Positions 24,158 through 31,979 of a stretch of DNA of 64,000 bases are shown piece by piece (position 1 is the first letter of the stretch; every line of letters begins with the position of its first letter). The notes beneath the pieces were generated by a model that was given only the letters and a program-made list of their open reading frames with translations, searched no databases and was not told the DNA's origin. The DNA lies in contig NZ_JAUGQQ010000001.1 in the NCBI RefSeq assembly GCF_030410135.1, forward strand, positions 62,001-126,000, given 5' to 3'. The position numbers were made by a program, and so were the translations under genes. This DNA is from Aequorivita aurantiaca. Its GTDB lineage: Bacteria; Bacteroidota; Bacteroidia; Flavobacteriales; Flavobacteriaceae.

Positions 24158-24628
24158 ATGGTTTATGAAGAAGAAAAAATAATTGTTCCAAGATTCAACG
24201 AAGAGTCCGGCTTTTACACCACGAAAAAGCGCTCAAAAATGATGGGCAAAATCCGTGGGAAGAATACGAAGCCCGAATTGCTTTTCAGAAAAGCCATTTG
24301 GAAAAAGGGGATCCGGTATCGCGTGGACAATAAAAAACTTCCCGGAAAACCTGATGTTTCCATCATAAAATACAAACTTGCCATTTTTATTGATGGCGAA
24401 TTTTGGCACGGTTACAATTGGCCGGAACGAAAGGAAACCTTGAAAACCAATAGAGGGTTTTGGATTCCGAAAATTGAACGCAATATGCAGCGAGACCGCG
24501 AAGTAAATAGTCAACTCGAAGAATTGGGCTTCACTGTTTTCAGGTTTTGGTCCAATGAGATAAAACAAGATTTAGAAAAATGCATCAACGATATTTTAGT
24601 GTACATAAATACAGGACAAAATGATTAA
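24158..24628 (+). CDS. Very short patch repair (Vsr)-like endonuclease
   Basis: 156 residues from the ATG at 24158. Vsr-family blocks: MMGKIRGKNTKPELLFRKA, RYRVDNKKLPGKPDV, FIDGEFWHGYNW, and FWIPKIERNMQRDR. E. coli Vsr nicks at T:G mismatches in Dcm sites and has a structural zinc (Cys66, His71, Cys73, Cys117). In the equivalent CFWHHHHC stretch here the residues are E-F-W-H-G-Y-N-W, so the zinc ligands are gone while the active-site Asp and His remain. No cytosine methyltransferase is nearby. Its last 8 bases overlap the aminotransferase start. Confidence 0.85.
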   Translation: MVYEEEKIIVPRFNEESGFYTTKKRSKMMGKIRGKNTKPELLFRKAIWKKGIRYRVDNKKLPGKPDVSIIKYKLAIFIDGEFWHGYNWPERKETLKTNRGFWIPKIERNMQRDREVNSQLEELGFTVFRFWSNEIKQDLEKCINDILVYINTGQND

Positions 24629-25778
24629 CTCAAAACTCCCAAACGTTGAAACTTCCATTTTCGCCAAAATGAGCAAAATGGCGACAGACTTTGACGCTAT
24701 AAATCTTTCCCAGGGTTTTCCAAATTTCCCCAGCGATCCTGCTTTGATTGCCTTAGTTGAAAAAGCGATGAACGATGGTTATAATCAATACGCACCCTTG
24801 GCAGGCGATTTTGAATTGCGCATGGAAATTTCAAAAAAGATTGAAAAACTTCACAACCATTTTTACAATCCCGAAACGGAAATCACGATTACGGCCGGCG
24901 CTACGCAGGCTATTTTTACAGTAATTGCGGCAACCATAAACAAAGGCGATGAAGTAATTAATTTCACACCGGCCTATGATTGCTATGCCCCGACGGTAGA
25001 ATTATTTGGAGGAAAAATTATTCCAATTCAACTGGAACCTCCATATTATAAAGCGGATTGGCAAGAAGTCGCTGATAAAATTTCGGCAAAAACAAAAATG
25101 ATAATCATCAATTCGCCTCACAATCCCACCGGAATGCTGTTTTCTGAAGAAGATATGCTTCATTTGCAAGATTTAGCCGAAAAAAATAATCTTTTGGTCT
25201 TAAGCGATGAGGTTTATGAGCATATTATTTTCGATGGAAATGTGCATCAAAGCGCCTCAAAATTTGAAGCCCTGGCAGCGCGAAGTTTTGTTACGGCTTC
25301 CTTCGGCAAAACATTTCATAACACTGGGTGGAAAATGGGGTATTGCGCCGCGCCCGAAAAATTGATGAAGGAATTTCAAAAAGTGCATCAGTTCGTGGTT
25401 TTCTGCGTAAACCATCCCATTCAAAAAGCTATGGCTACATATTTAAAAGATGAAAACCACTATTTAAAACTGGGAGATTTTTATCAACAAAAGCGGGATT
25501 TCTTTTTGAATTTATTGAAAGGTTCTAATTTCAAAATTATTCCTTCCAAAGGAACTTATTTCCAAATGCTTGATTTTTCGGAAATTTCAGATGAAAGTGA
25601 TATCGCCTTTGTGGAACGGCTTTCGAAAGAATATAAAATAGCCACCATACCCACTTCAGTTTTCAACGAAGGCGGAAGGGATTTTAAGCAAATTCGGGTG
25701 TGTTTTGCAAAAACGGATGAGACGTTAGCCGAAGCGGCATTGATTTTAAAGAAATTCGAAATTTTAAAGAATAAGTAA
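24621..25778 (+). CDS. Methionine/glutamine-type aminotransferase (PLP fold type I)
   Basis: 385 residues, class I/II aminotransferase of the YbdL/kynurenine aminotransferase group: NLSQGFPNFP, YNQYAPLAG, NSPHNPTGMLF, LSDEVYEHIIFDG, and the PLP-lysine motif SFGKTFHNTGWKMGY. Likely moves an amino group between methionine or aromatic amino acids and 2-oxo acids. The omega-amidase gene follows after two bases, suggesting use of glutamine as amino donor: the by-product 2-oxoglutaramate would be hydrolysed by the next enzyme. Confidence 0.9.
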   Translation: MINSKLPNVETSIFAKMSKMATDFDAINLSQGFPNFPSDPALIALVEKAMNDGYNQYAPLAGDFELRMEISKKIEKLHNHFYNPETEITITAGATQAIFTVIAATINKGDEVINFTPAYDCYAPTVELFGGKIIPIQLEPPYYKADWQEVADKISAKTKMIIINSPHNPTGMLFSEEDMLHLQDLAEKNNLLVLSDEVYEHIIFDGNVHQSASKFEALAARSFVTASFGKTFHNTGWKMGYCAAPEKLMKEFQKVHQFVVFCVNHPIQKAMATYLKDENHYLKLGDFYQQKRDFFLNLLKGSNFKIIPSKGTYFQMLDFSEISDESDIAFVERLSKEYKIATIPTSVFNEGGRDFKQIRVCFAKTDETLAEAALILKKFEILKNK

Positions 25779-25780
25779 AA

Positions 25781-26560
25781 ATGGAAAATGAATTAAAAGT
25801 TACAATTATTCAAAGCGAACTACAGTGGGAAAATGCCGAGGCGAATCTCTCTATGTTTTCTGATAAAATGAACAATCTTCACGCGGAAACAGATTTAATT
25901 GTCTTGCCAGAAATGTTCACTACCGGATTTTCAATGAACGCCAAAAAACTTGCTGAGGAAAATAAAGGCAAGACGCTTCAATGGATGAAAGATGAAGCAC
26001 AAAAACACAATGCAGCGATTTGCGGAAGTGTGATTATTTCAGAAAAGAACCAATTTTATAACCGGTTATTTTTTGTTTTTCCTAATGGCACCTATAAAAA
26101 ATATGATAAACGGCATACGTTCACTTTGGCAAAAGAAAATGAAACCTACGCCGCCGGCACTGAAAAGCTGATAGTGGACTATAAAGGGTGGAAAATCTGC
26201 CCGCTTGTTTGTTACGATTTGCGTTTCCCTGTTTGGGCGCGAAATACGGAGGATTACGATGTTTTAATTTATGTAGCTAATTGGCCAAAAGTACGAACCC
26301 TCGCGTGGGACACGCTGCTTAGAGCACGTGCTATTGAAAATATGGCGTATTGCATTGGCGTGAACAGAATAGGTTTTGATGGAAATGATCACGAATATGT
26401 GGGCCATTCTGCAATTTATGATGTTTTGGGGAAACAAATTTCTACCGAAAATTTTGAAACGGAATTTTGGGAAACGATAGTTTTATATAAACAGGAAATT
26501 GAAACCAACCGTCAAAAGTTGCAGTTTCTAAATGACAGAGATTCCTTTACTTTAATGTAA
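25781..26560 (+). CDS. Omega-amidase (nitrilase superfamily)
   Basis: 259 residues. The Glu-Lys-Cys catalytic triad of the nitrilase fold is visible: Glu44 (VLPEMFTTGF), Lys110 (YDKRHTFTLA) and Cys144 (CPLVCYDLRFPVW). It is most like the YafV/Nit2 group, which hydrolyses 2-oxoglutaramate and 2-oxosuccinamate. Position behind the aminotransferase supports that. Its 3' end overlaps the convergent lipoprotein gene by 14 bases. Confidence 0.92.
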   Translation: MENELKVTIIQSELQWENAEANLSMFSDKMNNLHAETDLIVLPEMFTTGFSMNAKKLAEENKGKTLQWMKDEAQKHNAAICGSVIISEKNQFYNRLFFVFPNGTYKKYDKRHTFTLAKENETYAAGTEKLIVDYKGWKICPLVCYDLRFPVWARNTEDYDVLIYVANWPKVRTLAWDTLLRARAIENMAYCIGVNRIGFDGNDHEYVGHSAIYDVLGKQISTENFETEFWETIVLYKQEIETNRQKLQFLNDRDSFTLM

Positions 26561-28151
26561 ATGTTTCATTCAAACTCCAATTGGCGCGCACTTCTATTTG
26601 TTTTGGATAATAAATTATTCTTTCCGGGGCCATTCTGTTTAAAAAACTACCCGTGTCCCATTGTTTATTTCCGTTATCATCATATACTATTCTTAGGAAA
26701 TATTTATCCGGCGAAAGTTCGTCAAAAAATACGTTTTTGCTCTGGGTCAAATATTCTTCCGCAACAACATTATATTTAGAATCAATTATTTGAACTATAA
26801 TTGGAAACCGGTTTGCATTATTTAAAGTAAGATTGAGCGTGCCGTAATCTGAAGCAAGCCGTGTATTCACGGAATATTGGAGAGTATCATTGTTTCTTTC
26901 AAAAAAATCTGTGATGGCGCCGGGCAGGAGTTGTATCGAATAAGTTTGCTCCTCTGTTTTTGGGAAAAAAACCTCAGCCAAATTATATTTTTTATTTATT
27001 TGGACCGTGGCATCAACCAAAGTCGAATCCTTTGTGATAACCTGAAATTTTTCCGCATCAACAATTGTGATGGGCGTATTTACGCGAAGTTTGAATGTAT
27101 CTCTTAGTTTTAATACTCCAGTTTTAACTGCCGAAATATTTAGCGAATCTTTATAAAGTTCGCGCATTCTTACTGTAACAGTATCTAGCCGAGCTCCATT
27201 CGCAACCATAAAGTTGAGGGAATCGGCTTCAATTGAGGGTTTATACCAATAGTGGATTGTATCTTTCTTTTCATCTTTATAGAAGGTGGAAATGAAATCC
27301 TGTGGACTCGCAGAAAGCAGCTGTACATTCAGACTGTCCACTTGGCCTTCATACCCAAAAATAATGTGGTTTTGGCCTATTTGGTTTGGTCGCGCAACTT
27401 TATAATCGGAAGTTTCCTTGAACAGTGTCAAGGAGTAAAAGGAATCTGTGGGTATGGTTATTGGTTTTTCAATAAATCCAATTTTATCATTTTGAGGTTG
27501 AAAGGTATAGTCATTATTTTTTTCCTTTAAAGCAACTAACATATATTGGCCTCCCTTTAAATTCGCGAATTCGAATACGCCAGTAGTATCCGTGGTTACC
27601 GTTACGTAAGTAGGTTTTTGAAAATAAATTAGGGAATCACTATAGGTTTCTCCAGTTTCATAGAGCATTACGGTGGTGGGAATTTCCGGAAAAATAAGTT
27701 GTGCATCCTTTGCTCTTCCGGATAACTTTAGGCTGTCAATATAACTGCCGGTGGAAAAAATATATTTATAATAATCAAATTGGTTTCCTTCGTTATTGTC
27801 CACAATACTTCTTCCAAAATTGAAAGAATAGGTAGTGTTTGGCTTTAAGGTATCCAATATTTTAATTTTCAGCGTTTTTGAAGTACTCAACGGAGTTATG
27901 ATGGGCGTATATTCCATGGGTGGCGAAATAATGAGCTCCTTTGATAAATCTTTCAACTTTATATATTCGTCAAAACGGATTTCTATTTCGCTGCCATTAA
28001 AATTTGTATTATAATTTTCGGGGTTGCTTTTAACAATTATCGGCGGAATTGTATCCCGTGGTCCGCCAGAAGGAGTTCCCTTTTTGGCACAATCCACAAA
28101 GGAAAGTATAAAAAGAAAAGCGATGGGTAAATAAAGAAGGCGGTGTTTCAC
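26547..28151 (-). CDS. Ig-like domain lipoprotein
   Basis: 534 residues. The lipobox SFVDC places the lipid on Cys21, followed by AKKGTPSGGPRDTIPP, a start common in flavobacterial lipoproteins carrying a bacterial Ig-like (Big_5/SbsA type) domain; that domain spans about 35-130 (IEIRFDEYIKL, LKPNTTYSFNFG). The rest is beta-rich (carboxypeptidase-regulatory-like unit around 185-215), ending in a region with YVVAEEYL-type strands. An outer-membrane-associated role is likely; specific function unknown. Confidence 0.85.
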   Translation of the reverse strand: MKHRLLYLPIAFLFILSFVDCAKKGTPSGGPRDTIPPIIVKSNPENYNTNFNGSEIEIRFDEYIKLKDLSKELIISPPMEYTPIITPLSTSKTLKIKILDTLKPNTTYSFNFGRSIVDNNEGNQFDYYKYIFSTGSYIDSLKLSGRAKDAQLIFPEIPTTVMLYETGETYSDSLIYFQKPTYVTVTTDTTGVFEFANLKGGQYMLVALKEKNNDYTFQPQNDKIGFIEKPITIPTDSFYSLTLFKETSDYKVARPNQIGQNHIIFGYEGQVDSLNVQLLSASPQDFISTFYKDEKKDTIHYWYKPSIEADSLNFMVANGARLDTVTVRMRELYKDSLNISAVKTGVLKLRDTFKLRVNTPITIVDAEKFQVITKDSTLVDATVQINKKYNLAEVFFPKTEEQTYSIQLLPGAITDFFERNNDTLQYSVNTRLASDYGTLNLTLNNANRFPIIVQIIDSKYNVVAEEYLTQSKNVFFDELSPDKYFLRIVYDDNGNKQWDTGSFLNRMAPERIIYYPKQIEVRANWSLNETFTLK

Positions 28152-28234
28152 TTACTATTTTTATGAAATTTAACGGGAATTTTCTTTTAAGCTCCCAAAA
28201 ATAAACAATAACCAAATACCAACTATAAATTACT

Positions 28235-28897
28235 TTAGGTTGTTGCGATTGTTGCAATGCTGATGCTCACATTTTCCCCCTTCAACAATTGAAGCGCACA
28301 TTTTTCCAAAGTGGCGCCCGTGGTAATAATGTCATCCACCAATAAAACATGCTTATTTTTAATATCGTCCAGATTTTGGGTAAAGAAAACTTCTTCAGCT
28401 TCAAAACGAAGAATCCTTGTTTTGAAAACCTGCGATCCGGTTTTGGAAATTTTTATCAAAATATCATCGCGATAGGGAACATTTAGGGCCAGCGCAATTT
28501 CCTTTCCAAAGCCCTCCACTTGGTTGAAACCTCGCTTTTTCAATTTTTGCTTATGCAAAGGCACGGGAATTACCATTTCCACCTGCGTATAATCTGAATG
28601 TTCCGCCAATTCGGCGCCCATCCATTTACCGAAAAAAAAGCTAATCTCCTTTTTTCCCCGATACTTTAAGTTGTGAAGCAATTGCTGAGTCAAGCCACGC
28701 TTGTGAAAATATAGTAATGCCGTGGCATTTTTCAATAAGAATCGACCATAAAACTTATCCTTCAGCGTTTCGCTGCCAGTTTTGTGAAATGACGCGATTG
28801 GAAGCGAGTGGAGACAGTCCAGACACAACACGTTTTCCCCCGAATTCAGTAGCTCCGTGCAGCAAACGCACACCTTTGGGAAAAGTAGATTTAACAT
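28235..28897 (-). CDS. ComF family phosphoribosyltransferase-like protein
   Basis: 220 residues. N-terminal four-cysteine zinc ribbon (CVCCTELL and CLDCLHS), then a type I phosphoribosyltransferase domain with the PRPP loop VLLVDDIITTGATLE and the KRGFNQVEG segment typical of ComF. In other bacteria ComF supports DNA uptake during transformation. It is upstream of the Ig-like lipoprotein gene with an 83-base gap that shows no other gene. Confidence 0.93.
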   Translation of the reverse strand: MLNLLFPKVCVCCTELLNSGENVLCLDCLHSLPIASFHKTGSETLKDKFYGRFLLKNATALLYFHKRGLTQQLLHNLKYRGKKEISFFFGKWMGAELAEHSDYTQVEMVIPVPLHKQKLKKRGFNQVEGFGKEIALALNVPYRDDILIKISKTGSQVFKTRILRFEAEEVFFTQNLDDIKNKHVLLVDDIITTGATLEKCALQLLKGENVSISIATIATT

Positions 28898-28980
28898 ACT
28901 TTAAGAATTTTTACCATTTTGTAAACATATGTTAAACGAATACCTACCTACATTTACCGCCTAAACTTAACTTATTAATT

Positions 28981-29868
28981 ATGAGTACTGAAAACGAAAA
29001 CAATAGTGGCAAATTCAAGATTCTCATTGGGGTCCTTTCGGTTTTGCTTATTGCCTTGGCAGTTTATACCGTTACATTGTTCAACGACAATAAATCTACG
29101 ATTTCAAATCTTGAAACGCAAAAGGCAGATATCGAACAAGAACTGGAAGGTTTAATTGCCAATTATGATGAAGTAATAAAGGACAACGAATTAAAGGACA
29201 AGGACCTATTAGCCGCTCGTGAAAGGATAACGGTTCTTTTGGATTCAGTGAGGGATGCAAAAGCGAATGTTGGTTTAATTGAAAGATACAAAGCCGAAGT
29301 TGGAAGACTAAAACAAGAGCGCGCCATGCTCTTCAAACGTGCCGATAGTTTAATAGCTGCCAACAAACAACTCGCAATGGAACGCGACAGCACATCCACG
29401 GAATTAACAAATACCCGTATGGTAGTGGATTCGGTTAGCCAGGAAAACATGGCAATGACCGAAACCATTAAAAAAGGGTCAATTGTAAAAGCAACAGATT
29501 TGCGCGGAGAAGCCGTTATCATTAGAAACAGCGGAAAGGTTGTGGATACCAAACGTGCCAGCCGCGCCGACAAAATTAGAGCCTGCTTTACCTTAGCCCC
29601 CAACGCTATTGCCCAAAAAGGAGACAGAATTTTTTACGTTCAGGTTATCAATCCTAGAAATAAAATGATGGGTGACAATACCGTAAAACAGTTTGAGGAT
29701 AAAAATCTTAACTACAGTGCCTCATCCAATGTTTATTATGAAAATGACGAACTCGATGTCTGTATTCTTGTAAATGCATCCGACACAGATCTTGTTGAAG
29801 GACGATATACTCTCAATCTTTATGATGGTTCCAGCCTAATTTCAACAACCACCATGGAGCTGAAATAA
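28981..29868 (+). CDS. Membrane-anchored coiled-coil protein
   Basis: 295 residues: one membrane helix (about 12-30), a long coiled coil (about 35-165; LETQKADIEQELEGLIANYDEV and similar heptads), and a C-terminal beta-rich domain (about 170-295) that reads like an Ig/MG-type unit. The coiled coil and the final domain would be periplasmic. Such proteins are conserved in flavobacteria but of unknown function. A terminator follows. Confidence 0.8.
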   Translation: MSTENENNSGKFKILIGVLSVLLIALAVYTVTLFNDNKSTISNLETQKADIEQELEGLIANYDEVIKDNELKDKDLLAARERITVLLDSVRDAKANVGLIERYKAEVGRLKQERAMLFKRADSLIAANKQLAMERDSTSTELTNTRMVVDSVSQENMAMTETIKKGSIVKATDLRGEAVIIRNSGKVVDTKRASRADKIRACFTLAPNAIAQKGDRIFYVQVINPRNKMMGDNTVKQFEDKNLNYSASSNVYYENDELDVCILVNASDTDLVEGRYTLNLYDGSSLISTTTMELK

Positions 29869-29910
29869 CCTTATTTTATAAAGAGTAGGTAATTTATAAA
29901 ATAAATGATA

Positions 29911-29940
29911 CCGCCGTGAAGTTATCACGGCGGTTTTTTT
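29911..29940 (+). terminator. Terminator between the coiled-coil gene and glyS
   Basis: CCGCCGTGA / TCACGGCGG nine-bp stem with a five-base loop and a T-run. The T-run merges with the glyS promoter element. Confidence 0.92.
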
Positions 29941-29947
29941 ATTTTTG
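29940..29947 (+). promoter_or_regulatory. glyS -7 promoter element TATTTTTG
   Basis: Exact TAnnTTTG match ending four bases before the glyS ATG (29952), inside the tail of the upstream terminator. Transcription would start at about the start codon, so the mRNA is probably leaderless. The -33 region overlaps the terminator stem. Confidence 0.5.
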
Positions 29948-29951
29948 CGCT

Positions 29952-31490
29952 ATGGCAAACAATGAAGACCAATTCAAAAAAGTAGTCTCCCACGCAAAGG
30001 AGTATGGGTATATTTTCGCATCCAGTGAAATCTATGATGGCTTGAGCGCCGTATATGATTATGCGCAGAACGGAGTGGAATTGAAAAAAAATATTCGTGA
30101 ATATTGGTGGCGCAGTATGGTTTACATGCACCAAAATATTGTGGGAATCGATTCCGCAATATTGATGCACCCCACCACTTGGAAAGCTTCGGGCCACGTT
30201 GATGCTTTCAATGATCCGCTAATTGACAATAAGGATTCCAAAAAAAGATATCGCGCCGATGTGCTAATTGAGGAATATGCGGAAAAACAATATCAAAAAG
30301 CTCAAAAGGAAATTGAAAAAGCGAAAGTTCGTTTTGGCGATAACTTTGACGAACAACAGTTCATAACAACCAATCCCCGCGTTGTTAAATATTTGGAGGA
30401 GCAGCGGAACGTTCTGGCGCGAATGGCCCATTCTTTAGAAAAGGAAGATTTGGCCGATGTAAAGGCTCTTATTGAAGAGCTTGAAATTGCTGATCCCGAA
30501 ACAGGTTCTAGAAACTGGACCGAGGTGCGCCAATTCAATTTAATGTTTGGTACAAAATTGGGCGCTTCCGCAGAAAATGCCATGGATCTTTACCTTAGGC
30601 CCGAAACGGCACAAGGTATTTTTGTGAATTTCTTGAACGTTCAAAAGAGCGGAAGAATGAAAATTCCTTTCGGCATCGCACAAACCGGAAAAGCCTTCCG
30701 TAATGAAATAGTGGCCCGACAATTTATCTTTCGTATGCGAGAGTTCGAACAGATGGAAATGCAATTCTTCGTTCGTCCGGGCGAGGAACTGAAATGGTAT
30801 GAATACTGGAAAGAAACACGATTAAAATGGCATCTTTCATTGGGAATGGGCGAAGAAAATTACCGTTTCCACGACCACGAGAAGTTGGCACATTACGCCA
30901 ATGCCGCCGCCGATATTGAGTTTAACTTTCCTTTCGGTTTTAAGGAATTGGAAGGAATCCATTCCCGAACCGACTTCGATTTAAAGGCTCACGAAAAATT
31001 CTCTGGAAAAAAGCTACAATTTTTTGATCCGGAACTTAATGAAAATTACGTTCCCTACGTTGTGGAAACCTCCATAGGCCTGGATAGAATGTTCCTGGCG
31101 GTTTTGAGCCACTCGCTCCAGGACGAAACTTTGGAAGATGGAAGCGTGCGCACCGTTCTTAAACTGCCCGCAATTCTGGCGCCTGTGAAGGCTGCTATTC
31201 TTCCATTGGTGAAAAAAGATGGGCTTCCCGAAATTGCCCAAAATATAATCCAAAATCTTCAATGGGATTACAACGTTATTTATGACGAAAAGGACGCCGT
31301 TGGTAGACGCTATCGTCGCCAAGATGCCGTTGGAACTCCATTTTGTATTACCGTGGACCATCAAACCCTCGAGGACAACACGGTAACCATACGTTATCGA
31401 GACTCCATGCAACAGGAACGAATTAAAATTGAAGAGATTTCAGAAAAAATGAAGGAAACCATCTCATACAAAAATTGGCTTTCCGAATAA
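29952..31490 (+). CDS. glyS: Glycine-tRNA ligase
   Basis: 512 residues, the single-chain (alpha2, archaeal/eukaryal-like) class II glycyl-tRNA synthetase. Motif 2 region FRNEIVARQFIFRMREFEQMEMQFF, motif 3 IGLDRMFLAVL and the C-terminal anticodon-binding domain (LAPVKAAILPLVKKDGLPEIA) are present. The ATG at 29952 is chosen over the ORF start at 29916, which lies in the terminator. Confidence 0.97.
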   Translation: MANNEDQFKKVVSHAKEYGYIFASSEIYDGLSAVYDYAQNGVELKKNIREYWWRSMVYMHQNIVGIDSAILMHPTTWKASGHVDAFNDPLIDNKDSKKRYRADVLIEEYAEKQYQKAQKEIEKAKVRFGDNFDEQQFITTNPRVVKYLEEQRNVLARMAHSLEKEDLADVKALIEELEIADPETGSRNWTEVRQFNLMFGTKLGASAENAMDLYLRPETAQGIFVNFLNVQKSGRMKIPFGIAQTGKAFRNEIVARQFIFRMREFEQMEMQFFVRPGEELKWYEYWKETRLKWHLSLGMGEENYRFHDHEKLAHYANAAADIEFNFPFGFKELEGIHSRTDFDLKAHEKFSGKKLQFFDPELNENYVPYVVETSIGLDRMFLAVLSHSLQDETLEDGSVRTVLKLPAILAPVKAAILPLVKKDGLPEIAQNIIQNLQWDYNVIYDEKDAVGRRYRRQDAVGTPFCITVDHQTLEDNTVTIRYRDSMQQERIKIEEISEKMKETISYKNWLSE

Positions 31491-31523
31491 ATTTTTTTAA
31501 GTGGTTAATTCTATATTTCAAGA

Positions 31524-31555
31524 GGGGAGGATATTAGTTTATCCTCCTTTTTTTC
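31524..31555 (+). terminator. glyS terminator
   Basis: GGAGGATA / TATCCTCC stem followed by seven T residues, about 40 bases beyond the glyS stop. Confidence 0.88.
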
Positions 31556-31558
31556 CAC

Positions 31559-31942
31559 CTATTCATCTCGGTTTTTTATCTCTGTAATTGATACCGGCGC
31601 GGCTTTCTCACAGCGGTTCATTCTTCGTAAACCATTAAATTTTACCCAAATCGTGAGATTGTTTCTTCTAAAGATTTCATCCAAATTTATGGGATCTACA
31701 TAATAAAAATCCTTATCGCCATCTTTTAACTGGATGGTGTATTCACAATCATCGGCCAAATCAGAATAAATTATTCTGCCCGGTAAGTAGCCATCGGCCA
31801 TCATTTTTTCTCCAAGAATTTTCTTGGCCTCAATTTCGGCCGGACTATTTGTTTCCACATTTAGTGATTTGTTTTGCGAAGACACGCAGGATAAAACCGA
31901 AAACCCAAAAAGAAGTATTGAAATGGAAATTTTGGACAACAT
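31559..31942 (-). CDS. Small lipoprotein of unknown function
   Basis: 127 residues from the ATG at 31942. Lipobox FSVLSC with Cys19. The rest is a soluble domain with two further cysteines (DDCEYTIQLKDGDKDFYY and NRCEKAAP) that could form a disulfide. No family recognised. The start at 32047 is rejected because it would put 35 atypical residues before the signal peptide and overlap the upstream gene. Confidence 0.7.
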   Translation of the reverse strand: MLSKISISILLFGFSVLSCVSSQNKSLNVETNSPAEIEAKKILGEKMMADGYLPGRIIYSDLADDCEYTIQLKDGDKDFYYVDPINLDEIFRRNNLTIWVKFNGLRRMNRCEKAAPVSITEIKNRDE

Positions 31943-31979
31943 TTTAATTTTTTTTAAGTGGTTTATGAAGATACAAAAA

